From: a virus | DNA: 58,163 nt | Direction: 5' to 3' (one strand) | IMG/VR virus record: IMGVR_UViG_3300048044_000016 | Location: 1-58,163 of that record | Shown: positions 24,737 through 32,234 of the stretch, piece by piece | Layout: each line of letters starts with the position of its first letter | How positions within the stretch are numbered: the stretch's first letter is position 1 | The notes under the pieces: generated by a model | Databases searched by the model: none | What the model was told of the DNA's origin: nothing | The model's input: only the letters and a program-made list of their open reading frames with translations | Made by a program: the position numbers and the translations under genes

Positions 24737-24903
24737 GATTGCATCTCCTGTTTCTTCCTGCCGATCAGGCTTACGAGCAGGTTGCATTGGGTTGGGGTGA
24801 ATGTTTCGTGTCCCGGCCAGTTGTCCTCAATCAAGTTCAGGACCTCAATCATCGGCACGTGGGTCTTCTCGTAGACCTCGTCGATCATCTCGGGGAGCGT
24901 CAC
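24733..24903 (-). CDS. Small hypothetical protein, 56 aa
   Basis: A 56-aa product (VTLPEMIDEVYEKTHVPMIE then VLNLIEDNWPGHETFTPTQC...) from a GTG overlapping the preceding stop (GTGA), ending in a TTGA overlap with the next gene. AGGA lies nine bases upstream. Acidic N-terminal half and a 'NLLVSLIGRKKQEM' helix at the end. Function unknown. Confidence 0.5.
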   Translation of the reverse strand: MTLPEMIDEVYEKTHVPMIEVLNLIEDNWPGHETFTPTQCNLLVSLIGRKKQEMQS

Positions 24904-25076
24904 GCGGGTCCTACTTTCATGATGATTGCCGCCACCAAAACCCGCGCTTGAGCATAAGTCATCTCAATGCGACCTCCTCCCAATGTTAGGACTAAGCTCC
25001 CAATCTGACCATCTGGAGAAACCGCAGTGGGGTGAAAGGTCGCATCAAGTCCTCTATCTGTTTTTTTAGACTTCAT
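24900..25076 (-). CDS. Small hypothetical protein, 58 aa
   Basis: Starts MKSKKTDRGLDATFHPTAVS at an ATG overlapping the upstream stop (ATGA) with GAGG five bases before. Contains 'GSLVLTLGGGRIEMTYAQAR' then a hydrophobic 'VLVAAIIMKV'. Part of the coupled small-gene chain. No family recognised. Confidence 0.5.
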   Translation of the reverse strand: MKSKKTDRGLDATFHPTAVSPDGQIGSLVLTLGGGRIEMTYAQARVLVAAIIMKVGPA

Positions 25077-25294
25077 ACGCGCCTCGGTTCTGCCGGCGGG
25101 TGAGTCCCGTACTTGGCGATGAACTCGTCTGCCATGCCAAAAGGGCAAGATTCTCCATGCACTTCTGGAGAGTCATCTGGGGTTATTTCCCCACACAAGC
25201 AGCAATATCCCTCTGCTGAACGGTCATCGTCTGTCACCTCGTGCAGAATCCTCACAATTGCTTCGGCGTCTGCTTGTCTGTTGGTTTGGTACAC
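25073..25294 (-). CDS. Small zinc-knuckle protein, 73 aa
   Basis: GTG start at 25294, five bases after AAAGGAG and just after the previous stop. 'ADAEAIVRILHEVTDDDRSA' is followed by 'GYCCLCGEITPDDSPEVHGE' and 'SCPFGM', giving a Cys/His set (CCLC ... H ... C) that could bind zinc. Ends in an ATGA overlap with the next gene. Function unknown. Confidence 0.5.
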   Translation of the reverse strand: MYQTNRQADAEAIVRILHEVTDDDRSAEGYCCLCGEITPDDSPEVHGESCPFGMADEFIAKYGTHPPAEPRRV

Positions 25295-25296
25295 GT

Positions 25297-25545
25297 CTAC
25301 TCCTTTGAGGCTGCCAATGCAGCGCTGCGGTGGCTTGCATAGCCACTCCAAGTTATTCCATCCACTCCGAACACTTCCATGTGGGTGAGGTCCTTTGGAA
25401 CCAACGTGGCCTTCTGAGTCCTGTTGAGGACGGTTATCAGAGGCAGGATGCCCAACCGGCTTGCACATGCCGGGCACTGCTCTGGAGAGTCGCCGATCGC
25501 GTCACAATCAGCGCATAGGTAGGCATTGCGGAGGTTAACGTGCAT
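25297..25545 (-). CDS. Small zinc-ribbon protein, 82 aa
   Basis: Begins MHVNLRNAYLCADCDAIGDS and continues 'PEQCPACASRLG', a clear CxxC...CxxC zinc ribbon near the N-terminus. The remainder ('LPLITVLNRTQKATLVPKDL') is strand-rich. It overlaps the preceding gene by 11 bases. One of several tiny Cys-rich proteins in this genome. Confidence 0.6.
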   Translation of the reverse strand: MHVNLRNAYLCADCDAIGDSPEQCPACASRLGILPLITVLNRTQKATLVPKDLTHMEVFGVDGITWSGYASHRSAALAASKE

Positions 25546-25762
25546 GGGCCACCAGCCAATGTGCCAGGAGCATGATGGGGTGATGCAACTCCCATAAGCC
25601 CCAGATTACGAGTCCTGCCAGAACCTCAAGGGCCATCGCAGTGCCCGCTCCTACGAGTGCATCCTCGCCCAGCACTTCTCCGTCAGGCGTATGCAGTTTG
25701 CCGTTCTCGTCATATCCGTACTTGCTCATCACTTCATTGGTAATTCGTTCTGTTTCCGTCAT
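25535..25762 (-). CDS. Small membrane protein, 75 aa; first gene of the leftward chain
   Basis: Starts MTETERITNEVMSKYGYDEN at an ATG seven bases after AGAGG; a longer form would extend into the promoter. A transmembrane stretch lies near the C-terminus ('AMALEVLAGLVIWGLWELHH', then 'MLLAHWLVA'). It is the first gene after the divergent control region 25763-25963 and probably heads a leftward operon. Confidence 0.55.
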   Translation of the reverse strand: MTETERITNEVMSKYGYDENGKLHTPDGEVLGEDALVGAGTAMALEVLAGLVIWGLWELHHPIMLLAHWLVAHAR

Positions 25763-25790
25763 CCAGAGACCTCTTTCTGAAACTGGGATT

Positions 25791-25819
25791 ATTAAACCAT
25801 CACTCTCTTGATTTATCAA
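25791..25819 (-). promoter_or_regulatory. Leftward promoter with operator-like motif in its -35
   Basis: On the minus strand TTGATA (25819-25814), 17-base spacer, TTTAAT (25796-25791). The -35 lies inside CTTGATAAATCAAG (25820-25807), whose CTTGAT/ATCAAG arms are a perfect inverted repeat, and the -10 overlaps GGTTTAATAATC, another copy of the dispersed motif. A protein binding this motif would block the promoter of the small-gene operon starting at 25762. Confidence 0.55.
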
Positions 25820-25885
25820 GCGCTATTTTCGATAAGAGTCCTGATTCCCGCTTTGGGAATCTTCGCAGGTTATTAAACTTTTCTG

Positions 25886-25913
25886 TTGACATGCGTACCA
25901 GGGGTGCTATTCT
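25886..25913 (+). promoter_or_regulatory. Rightward promoter flanked by two motif copies
   Basis: TTGACA (25886-25891), 16-base spacer, TATTCT (25908-25913). Copies of the near-palindromic motif flank it: GGTTATTAAAC just upstream (25869-25879) and GGTTTATCAAC just downstream (25916-25926). It precedes the 27-aa ORF at 25964 with AAGGAG. With the leftward promoter at 25791-25819 it forms a divergent, co-regulated control region. Confidence 0.65.
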
Positions 25914-25963
25914 CGGTTTATCAACTAATTAGTTGTTGTCAATCAACCACACAAGGAGCAGAA

Positions 25964-26047
25964 ATGGACATCTACGGACGTTGGGACTGGCGCATTCTGG
26001 CTGTGCTGATTATCGGCGGATTGATTGCAGGGTGGCTGATAGGCTGA
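25964..26047 (+). CDS. Micropeptide, single transmembrane helix (27 aa)
   Basis: MDIYGRWDWRILAVLIIGGL then IAGWLIG: a charged/aromatic start followed by one hydrophobic helix. AAGGAG lies five bases before the ATG and a consensus promoter lies about 50 bases upstream. Proteins of this size are rarely annotated, but promoter, RBS and composition agree. It could act on the membrane early after infection; inference. Confidence 0.5.
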   Translation: MDIYGRWDWRILAVLIIGGLIAGWLIG

Positions 26048-26111
26048 AGCTACTACTCAAACGCAGTCGCAACCGAGCCGGGCGGTATATCCCGGCACAA
26101 GAAAGGGAACC

Positions 26112-26366
26112 ATGAACGTCGAACTCGAAATAGCCAAGAAGATCATCGCTGAAATGGAAGACACGCCAGACAAGTCGCCATCGGCCAAGAAGCACCGCGC
26201 GCGCATCGCGCTGATCGACTACCGGCTGTTTCTACTCGGCCGCAAGTCATATTCCGACCTCTGCTTAGTCAGGGCGAAGGCGATGCAAAGTGGAGTATCA
26301 GAACAGCAGTTGCTTGACGAGTCCTGCCGTATGCGGCAAATGTGGGCAGCGGGGAAACTACGCTAG
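26112..26366 (+). CDS. Hypothetical helical protein, 84 aa
   Basis: Starts MNVELEIAKKIIAEMEDTPD, basic and helical throughout ('AKKHRARIALIDYRLFLLGR', 'LDESCRMRQMWAAGKL'). RBS GAAAGGGAACC before the ATG. Second gene after the rightward promoter at 25886; its stop overlaps that of the convergent gene 26363-26557. Possibly an early DNA-binding or host-takeover protein; no family recognised. Confidence 0.6.
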   Translation: MNVELEIAKKIIAEMEDTPDKSPSAKKHRARIALIDYRLFLLGRKSYSDLCLVRAKAMQSGVSEQQLLDESCRMRQMWAAGKLR

Positions 26367-26557
26367 AGCTTCCCGCTCTGAAGAGTCTCCCAACGAATTG
26401 GCCGGCCATCCTCGAAGATCAGGATGAACCGGCCATAGAACTTTTCGGGAAGAATCGGCCTCAATGCCATGGCGGCGCGCAGGATCGATTCAGCCGTCAC
26501 CGGCATAGACTTCAGGGCTGACTCCTCGTCAATTCTTATGCGTCCTGTTGCCGCCAT
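26363..26557 (-). CDS. Small hypothetical protein, 64 aa
   Basis: MAATGRIRIDEESALKSMPV followed by 'AESILRAAMALRPILPEKFY'. Abuts the next leftward gene's stop (26558) and converges with 26112-26366. No recognisable domain; kept because it fits tightly in the packaging operon. Confidence 0.5.
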   Translation of the reverse strand: MAATGRIRIDEESALKSMPVTAESILRAAMALRPILPEKFYGRFILIFEDGRPIRWETLQSGKL

Positions 26558-26764
26558 CTATTTCGCCCTTTCCATGCGCTTGCAGTAGCGTCTGAACTTC
26601 AGTACTTTTGAGCGAGTTCCCCAGAATCCCAATTTTATGAACTGCGTTTTGTAAACCCACATGAACCGCCCTCTACGGACATAAGCGATTCTATGTAAGT
26701 TTCGCGTTGGGAAAAGCCCTACCCCCGCAATCTCTGGTGCGCCCCACGTCCCTGTGATCGCCAT
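26558..26764 (-). CDS. Small basic hypothetical protein, 68 aa
   Basis: MAITGTWGAPEIAGVGLFPT then a very basic C-terminal half ('IAYVRRGRFMWVYKT', 'SKVLKFRRYCKRMERAK'). Start and stop abut neighbouring genes (26557/26765). Function unknown; the charge suggests nucleic-acid contact. Confidence 0.5.
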   Translation of the reverse strand: MAITGTWGAPEIAGVGLFPTRNLHRIAYVRRGRFMWVYKTQFIKLGFWGTRSKVLKFRRYCKRMERAK

Positions 26765-27682
26765 CTATTCCTCGCCCTCTGATTCATCCTCGTCCTTCGA
26801 TTCAGAATACCCCATGCCACAACGATCATTCGGGTGAATAGGCGTGCAATCGTCGCCCGAAGGAAACGGCTCATCTATCGGGATGAGGCCGGCCTCAATG
26901 TTCCCCATGCACTCCTCGCACGCATCCCCTGATCCGATCTGCTGCTTGAACTTCTGCCCTGTGCCCTTGGCAGCCTCATGCTTTCCGTGGTTGTAGGCGT
27001 ACATGCTTTCAGTCCTGCTGATGGTCAGAGCGCGCGCCGCGCTGAAGTCCTCGCTCTGCAAGATGTTGTGCTGGAGTTCGGTTGTCGTCCACCCCTCATC
27101 GACCGATTTGCTTATCAACTCTCGCAGGTTCTCGCGTGTCGTCTCTGTGATGGCGTAGCGGGCATCAGGATTATCAACGATCTCGCCCTTGTCTGTGATG
27201 CGCTTGCCCACCAGATCCGCGCCGCGCTCCCGAGCCATCTGCCGCGCCTCGCCCAAGACTTTGGTCCACATGTCGCTGTCTTCCGCAATGCCGCGGTCAG
27301 TCAAGAACTCTGTGGCGCCGGCGACAGCATCAGTCTCAAGGTAGGGCGTCACCTCTGGAATCAGATCGCCCCAGTCCACCAGAACGTCTATCGTGTCCTG
27401 ATCTTCCGTCTTCTTCTTCGCAGCCTTCGCCAGTTTTTTGACGGTAAGTCCTGATGCCGCTTCTTTTCCTTTGCGCTTGAGGTAGGCCGCTAGTATCTGC
27501 TCCAGTGACTTCCCCGCTTTGCTAAAGGGCGGTCGGATTCCGTCCCGGCCTCCTTCTTCACTGACGCGTTCTTGCCGCTCTGTTGCGCGCCGGGCTTGAC
27601 CGGTTCTGATGCCCCTCCAGAACCGCCCATGGCAGGCTGTGGCATCGCCTTCTGAGCCGCAAGGACCGCCAGCGGCATCCAT
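26765..27682 (-). CDS. Phage head morphogenesis protein (Mu gpF/SPP1 gp7-like); start uncertain
   Basis: The C-terminal ~120 residues match the minor head protein family: 'ELISKSVDEGWTTTELQHNI', 'RALTISRTESMYAYNHGKHE', 'DACEECMGNIEAGLIPI' and 'IHPNDRCGMGY'. It follows the portal gene, as usual. The only in-frame ATG (27682) overlaps the portal gene by 193 bases. A strong AAGGAGG (27549-27555) instead lies about ten bases before an in-frame ATC codon (27538), with no ATG/GTG/TTG nearby, so initiation at ATC or a frameshift from portal is possible. Function assignment is firm, the start is not. Confidence 0.7.
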   Translation of the reverse strand: MDAAGGPCGSEGDATACHGRFWRGIRTGQARRATERQERVSEEGGRDGIRPPFSKAGKSLEQILAAYLKRKGKEAASGLTVKKLAKAAKKKTEDQDTIDVLVDWGDLIPEVTPYLETDAVAGATEFLTDRGIAEDSDMWTKVLGEARQMARERGADLVGKRITDKGEIVDNPDARYAITETTRENLRELISKSVDEGWTTTELQHNILQSEDFSAARALTISRTESMYAYNHGKHEAAKGTGQKFKQQIGSGDACEECMGNIEAGLIPIDEPFPSGDDCTPIHPNDRCGMGYSESKDEDESEGEE

Positions 27683-29163
27683 CCGGTGCCAGTCTTGACC
27701 ATCGGCACATCTCCGCCCTCCACATCGTCCAGACCGTCCCGCGCACGCAGTTCGTTGACCGTCCTCATCCCGTCTGCGAGGTGGGACGTGTCGATGGTTG
27801 CCTGGTCGGTTGCCGCCGTCTCCTCGTTGGTGTCGAATGCGTGGCCAATGTCATCCCATCCCCACCCGAGATAGATGAGCCGCTCCATGAGCGCAGACCA
27901 CCAAAGCATCTCTCCATTGAGGCCCTGAGCCCTCATCTGCTGAGAAAACTCTTCAGCATTCGCCTTGGGCTGTGGGTCTTTGATGTAGGGCTTCGGGTCA
28001 GTCCTGAATGCGCGGCAAGCGATGCGAGCCATCCACTCGTCATACTCCGACTTGAGCAGGTCGCCAGCCGAGCCCTTCATCTCGAAAGGCTTTCCCCCGC
28101 CAGGGATGAACCGCATCTTGGACTTGAGCTTTAGGTTCCCGCTCATCAGTGCGTCGAATGTTCCCTGCCAGAGCGCAATTTGCTCAGCGGTCCATTCCGG
28201 CGGGCAGCATACCATCACATCAGGACACGTTCCCTCGTTCCAGAAGTTCAGCATGTACATCGTCTTGCGGACCTGCTGAGTCGCCTCCATCAGGATCTGC
28301 TCAACCTCGGAATATCCGTAGATCGGCATCTGCGCCCACCGGTGCCGCGGCATGTAGACAATCTCACGCTCGGTAAAGTTGTCCATCGGGAGACCCTTGA
28401 CGATCTGGACGTAGGCCAGAGACGGCCAGTCAGGGATGCGTCCGCGGTCGTCGATCTTCGGCACGATGGTGTTGCCGTCGATAACTTCCAGCGCATAGGG
28501 CTTTGTGCCGGCTCGATTCTTCCAGATGTACACCGTGGCGGCGTCGATGGTGTAGCGCTCACGGAAGATCATCTCCATCCACTGTGGGTAGGGTATCTTC
28601 CTGTTTGGCATCTTGAAAAAGGCGTTGAGTTCTTTGATGCGCGGGTCTTCTTCCGATTTCACGCCCTTGGCCGGGGTCTTCAGAACGAACTTCCATGGCA
28701 GACTCACCAGCTCGTCGACGCGCGCGCTCAGTTCGTTGGCGATGATTCCCGAGCCCCGCACGAGGCCTCGCAGCATCTCTCCAAGGACGATGTGCCGGTT
28801 GACGATCTCGAGGTTGTAGCCGGTGGGGTAGTCCCACTCGCGGGCGTCCACGATCGACGGGGGTCCAAAGGGCGCTACAGGTTGATAAGGGCTGAAGCGG
28901 TTGCGCTCTTCGTCTACGTCGGGGATGAAGTCGGATGGCAGGAGGCGGTCATCAGGGCCAGGACGGTCGTTTTCAGGGTCCCGATTTGGCAGAGAAGGCC
29001 GAACGCTGCCGCGATTCCTTGCGCTCAAGAGTCCATACCGCGGATTCAGGAGCGTCATCGATCCGCCTGTGGCGTCCGGCATCTTCTGCAATGCCTTGTC
29101 GTTCAGCCGCTTGCCAAACACTGTATCGTCGTTGATCTCGGTCGGTTCATCCCACAAGGCCAT
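27490..29163 (-). CDS. Portal protein
   Basis: A 557-aa portal that forms the dodecameric DNA gate of the head. Landmarks: 'VDARE..Y.TGYNLEIVNRH' around residue 100, 'VDELVSLPWKFVLKTPAKG', 'ERYTIDAATVYIWKNRAGTK' and 'YALEVIDGNTIVPKIDDRGR' at 215-250, 'EIVYMPRHRW', 'YGYSEVEQILMEATQQVRKT' and 'PKPYIKDPQPKANAEEFSQQ'. RBS GGGAG precedes the ATG at 29163. The C-terminal 60 residues are Gly/Ser/Lys-rich. Confidence 0.88.
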   Translation of the reverse strand: MALWDEPTEINDDTVFGKRLNDKALQKMPDATGGSMTLLNPRYGLLSARNRGSVRPSLPNRDPENDRPGPDDRLLPSDFIPDVDEERNRFSPYQPVAPFGPPSIVDAREWDYPTGYNLEIVNRHIVLGEMLRGLVRGSGIIANELSARVDELVSLPWKFVLKTPAKGVKSEEDPRIKELNAFFKMPNRKIPYPQWMEMIFRERYTIDAATVYIWKNRAGTKPYALEVIDGNTIVPKIDDRGRIPDWPSLAYVQIVKGLPMDNFTEREIVYMPRHRWAQMPIYGYSEVEQILMEATQQVRKTMYMLNFWNEGTCPDVMVCCPPEWTAEQIALWQGTFDALMSGNLKLKSKMRFIPGGGKPFEMKGSAGDLLKSEYDEWMARIACRAFRTDPKPYIKDPQPKANAEEFSQQMRAQGLNGEMLWWSALMERLIYLGWGWDDIGHAFDTNEETAATDQATIDTSHLADGMRTVNELRARDGLDDVEGGDVPMVKTGTGWMPLAVLAAQKAMPQPAMGGSGGASEPVKPGAQQSGKNASVKKEAGTESDRPLAKRGSHWSRY

Positions 29164-29189
29164 GGTGTGCGCTCCCGTGGTCTAGTGTA

Positions 29190-29411
29190 TCAACCGTGCC
29201 GCCAGGCTCTCATGATCTTCGACAGGATAGCCTCGGACTCGATTGGAGGAATGTGGAAGTAGTCCGTAAGCGTGAGGATGATTTTATCCGGGTGCTCAAA
29301 TTCCCGGCAGCATCGGGACACGTAGCTTGTCAATTCGCACTTGTATCTGAAGAACTCCAGGTCAGCATCGGCTAGCCGTACTTGTTCGATAAACTCATCA
29401 AGGGTGTTCAT
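29190..29411 (-). CDS. Small hypothetical protein, 73 aa
   Basis: MNTLDEFIEQVRLADADLEF, then 'ELTSYVSRCCREFEHPDKII'. Helical, acidic at the N-terminus, between the RHH-type regulator and portal. No domain recognised. Confidence 0.55.
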   Translation of the reverse strand: MNTLDEFIEQVRLADADLEFFRYKCELTSYVSRCCREFEHPDKIILTLTDYFHIPPIESEAILSKIMRAWRHG

Positions 29412-29417
29412 CGCTCC

Positions 29418-29819
29418 TCACTTTCCTTGGCACATCAGGCACTTGCAGCCCGGTGCGTGGGCTGCACGCGGCGCTCCATGCCAAACTCCAGCGGCAATCG
29501 CCAAATCAGGGAGGATCGCTTCGAGACGGCTGGGGCCGAAGACCTTTTTGGGTGTCCTGACGAGGGCGGTAACCGGCTTGAGCCGCTTCGGGCTGTCTCG
29601 CATTCCACCCATAGCCGTAATCTTGCCGTGAGGATGCGCGTCCATCTCCTTCTGGAATTCGGCAACGGCTTCAGGACTCATCGGCGGTGCCTGAATCACC
29701 GTCGGCTGCTTGAGGTATGCCCCCAGCGCTTCGATGATTGCTTGACTGCGGCTCTTACCTAAAGCATCGATAGCCGCCGCTTGCTCGTCAGGTATGCGGA
29801 TGTTGATGTGTACGCTCAT
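29418..29819 (-). CDS. Ribbon-helix-helix-type DNA-binding protein with Cys-rich tail
   Basis: A 133-aa protein. The N-terminal 42 residues ('MSVHINIRIPDEQAAAIDAL', 'KSRSQAIIEALGAYLKQ') have the strand-helix-helix pattern of CopG/Arc-type repressors. The C-terminus ends 'HAPGCKCLMCQGK', a possible zinc knuckle. It lies next to a cluster of TGTASTACA sites (30005-32424) at the starts of packaging genes and is the obvious candidate to bind them; that pairing is inference. Confidence 0.65.
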   Translation of the reverse strand: MSVHINIRIPDEQAAAIDALGKSRSQAIIEALGAYLKQPTVIQAPPMSPEAVAEFQKEMDAHPHGKITAMGGMRDSPKRLKPVTALVRTPKKVFGPSRLEAILPDLAIAAGVWHGAPRAAHAPGCKCLMCQGK

Positions 29820-29989
29820 TTACGTTTCCTCATTTCAGCCGCCAGCCGGTTCACGTGCTCGCGCCGGTAGTCAATCGTTCCGTCGTCCTGCCAAAGCGTT
29901 CCAGCGATAGCCTTGGCCAGTTCGTGCGCCTGGGGCGAGTGGTCCCGCAGTTTGTCCAGCGTGCGCTCAATCATGCGGTGGAGTTTCAC
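29816..29989 (-). CDS. Small helical protein, 57 aa
   Basis: GTG start at 29989, nine bases after AGGAGG (30001-30006 region); a longer in-frame form would overlap terL. 'VKLHRMIERTLDKLRDHSPQ' then 'HELAKAIAGTLWQDDGTIDY'. Its RBS abuts a TGTASTACA site. It overlaps the RHH gene by four bases (ATGA type). Co-transcribed with, and possibly partner of, the RHH protein. Confidence 0.5.
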   Translation of the reverse strand: MKLHRMIERTLDKLRDHSPQAHELAKAIAGTLWQDDGTIDYRREHVNRLAAEMRKRK

Positions 29990-30068
29990 GGTGTCGGTTC
30001 CTCCTGTAGTACAAAACGACTGTACTACAGTAAAACACGGGGTTTCAATATAAATCTGTACTACACCT

Positions 30069-31799
30069 TCAGGACGCCCAAGATGGCCTTGCGCAGTCAG
30101 GGTGCATCCGACGTATGCCCTCTTCGACCACGGTATCGCCAAGAGGCTTGCCGCAGTGATCACAGAGGTCTTGGGGCGCAAGGGCAGCCATGGCGCGGTT
30201 GTAGGCGGTCATGGCAGGTGCTTTGACGGGCGCGGTGACCGTAGGAGCAGGTCTGAAGCCGGCAGTCTTGGGGTTTGGGTCCTGATCTCCACCCGTTTGT
30301 ACAGCCGTGATGCCCTGGTAGTACTCCAGCAGCCCAGCGCCGTTCTTTGCAACTTTTGCAAATGCCAGCATGATTGCCTCAGCACGGTCCGGGCTCTTGA
30401 CGCCACGCTTCCGCATCGCCTCTTTGGACTCAATCTCCGTCTGTCCGCGGCTGTTTGGCTTCCACCGGATGGATGCAAGCTGGGAGATAGACGTTTCGTC
30501 TAAGAGTCCTGCCAGGTCGCCGATCTTTGCGCGCATCCGCAAGCCCCAGTACAACTCAGCCTTGAGGTTCACGAATTGCTCTTTGTCCGCCGGAGACTCG
30601 CCCACATTGACCGCATTCGACGGGAACCCCAAGTCCTGCAGGTGCTTGTGGAGGTAATAGCCGATGCCAGCCGAATCGACGTTGAGAGTCCCGATTCTGT
30701 CTCCATATTTCCGCAGCGCGCTCACCAGTTCTCCGCGGGGATCTGGATTGCCCCAGCCGATGATCTCAAGAATCTGGAATCCGCATCGGGCGCACATGAC
30801 CGTCTCATCTTCGCCAGGGCCCGCCACGTCGATGCCGATATCCACCTTGCCCTCGTATGTCCGCGTGTCCCGTTGCGCGCGCTCCAGCCAAGCCAGGGAC
30901 AGCAGGGCATCAGGACTCTGAGAGGGGAAGTCTCCCATCACGCGTGAATCCCAGCGGAAGTCTCCCGGCCCCCACTCCTCAAACCGTTCCTTGACCCACC
31001 GCCTGGTGGTAAGCCATGGCATTACGTTCTGGTCAAGCTCTTCTTCGGAAAGATCCATCAGGTCGCGTCCGTTGGGGTCACCGAGCGTTATGGTGATCGG
31101 AGCGCCCTCTGAGTCCTGAGCCTCATAGGAAAGCTTGATTCCTTCGAAGTTGGGCGTATCGAATGCGCTGATTGTGAATGGCTGGATGCTGGCCCGCTTG
31201 CTATGGAACTCGTCGTAGAATGCGCCGGATGAGATGGTGGGGTTGCCCAGCTTCAGGATGCGCACGTCGCCGCCGGCCCGAATGCCCTCAATCGCTTCGA
31301 TGATCTTCGGGTCAACGCCGGGGGCCTCGTCAATGATGATGAGCACGTGGTCGGCATGGAAGCCCTGAAACTTGACGCCCTCGTCCTGCTGCTGGACGGT
31401 CGTCGTGAAGCCGAGTGCATACCGCATCGGGTACTTGGTTTTATCAAACTCAAGTTTGGTGAGGTTTGCAGACGGGAAGGGATACTTGCTCTTGACGAGG
31501 GCCTTGTGGATTTCGCCCCACATCAGGACCTCAACCTGCTTTTTCGTCGGCGCCGTGGTCACCACGATAGCGTTCTCGTACCGGGCCAGCCACCAGAGCG
31601 TAATCTGCGCCGCGAGGAACGTCTTGCCGGAGGAGTGGCAAGCCTTGACGTTCACCTTCGCCTGGGGCTTGAGCAGCGCCTTGCAAATGTCCCGCTGCAC
31701 GCTCCACAGGTCAGAGCCGAGCCAGTGTAATACAAACTTGATCGGGTCCACGAGTGTACTACGGATTTTGGCCTTCTGTACTACAGTGAGCGGCTTCAT
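30069..31799 (-). CDS. terL: Terminase large subunit
   Basis: A 576-aa packaging ATPase-nuclease. Walker A-like 'KACHSSGKTFLAAQITLWWL' near residues 52-72, 'VVTTAPTKKQVE' after it, Walker B 'HVLIIIDEAPGVDP' around residue 150, coupling 'LKLGNPTISSGAFYDEFHS', and the RNase H-like nuclease with 'KVDIGIDVAGPGEDETVMCA' (first Asp) and 'LNVDSAGIGYYLHKHL' and 'RAEAIMLAFAK' downstream. Its ATG overlaps the small-subunit stop (ATGA). The last ~100 residues are a Pro/Thr linker and a CxxC knuckle 'LCDHCGKPLGD', an unusual addition. Confidence 0.92.
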   Translation of the reverse strand: MKPLTVVQKAKIRSTLVDPIKFVLHWLGSDLWSVQRDICKALLKPQAKVNVKACHSSGKTFLAAQITLWWLARYENAIVVTTAPTKKQVEVLMWGEIHKALVKSKYPFPSANLTKLEFDKTKYPMRYALGFTTTVQQQDEGVKFQGFHADHVLIIIDEAPGVDPKIIEAIEGIRAGGDVRILKLGNPTISSGAFYDEFHSKRASIQPFTISAFDTPNFEGIKLSYEAQDSEGAPITITLGDPNGRDLMDLSEEELDQNVMPWLTTRRWVKERFEEWGPGDFRWDSRVMGDFPSQSPDALLSLAWLERAQRDTRTYEGKVDIGIDVAGPGEDETVMCARCGFQILEIIGWGNPDPRGELVSALRKYGDRIGTLNVDSAGIGYYLHKHLQDLGFPSNAVNVGESPADKEQFVNLKAELYWGLRMRAKIGDLAGLLDETSISQLASIRWKPNSRGQTEIESKEAMRKRGVKSPDRAEAIMLAFAKVAKNGAGLLEYYQGITAVQTGGDQDPNPKTAGFRPAPTVTAPVKAPAMTAYNRAMAALAPQDLCDHCGKPLGDTVVEEGIRRMHPDCARPSWAS

Positions 31800-32227
31800 T
31801 CTCCCTTGAGGATACTATCGAGCACGCTCACCTGCACTGGATTGTCTTTGTCGCCTGCCAGAGTGGTGCGGTCGCCGTACTTCGCCTTGTTCGTACCCTT
31901 CAGCAGGAAGATGAGCAGCGTGTCGCTGTACTCCTGAACGTAGCCCACGCGCTTACCGCCTTGATAGACAGGCTTCTTTACTCCCTCGTAGGCCCGGCGC
32001 TTCGCCTCATCCTCAAGCACTGCCTCGCCCTCCACTTGGGCTTCATCCCACGCCTGCCGAAACTCCTCATCTTGGCGGCGCCACTCGTAAGCGCACGTCT
32101 TCGGGAGACGGCTCAACTTGCACGATTTACTGATGTTCCCTGTAGCCTTCAAAGCCTCAAGGAACTTCGCGCGCGTTTTAGGGAAACGTTTTGAGCGAGG
32201 TGGAGGGCCTTTTACGAGGTTTGCCAT
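31796..32227 (-). CDS. terS: Terminase small subunit
   Basis: A 143-aa protein. An N-terminal basic segment ('VKGPPPRSKRFPKTRAKFLE') leads to an HTH ('ALKATGNISKSCKLSRLPKT', 'YEWRRQDEEFRQAWDEAQ') and a C-terminal oligomerisation part with 'YSDTLLIFLLKGTNKAKYGD', the standard small terminase layout. ATG at 32227; the stretch before it (GGTTTAATAAACTC) contains a copy of the dispersed GTTTATYAAC-type motif. An upstream extension in frame is rejected because it crosses the previous gene. Confidence 0.8.
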   Translation of the reverse strand: MANLVKGPPPRSKRFPKTRAKFLEALKATGNISKSCKLSRLPKTCAYEWRRQDEEFRQAWDEAQVEGEAVLEDEAKRRAYEGVKKPVYQGGKRVGYVQEYSDTLLIFLLKGTNKAKYGDRTTLAGDKDNPVQVSVLDSILKGE

Positions 32228-32234
32228 GAGTTTA

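Noticed and set aside
28180-29262. 360-codon plus-strand ORF antisense to the portal gene
   Set aside because: Shadow frame: composition is typical of antisense reading and the opposite strand encodes a recognised portal.
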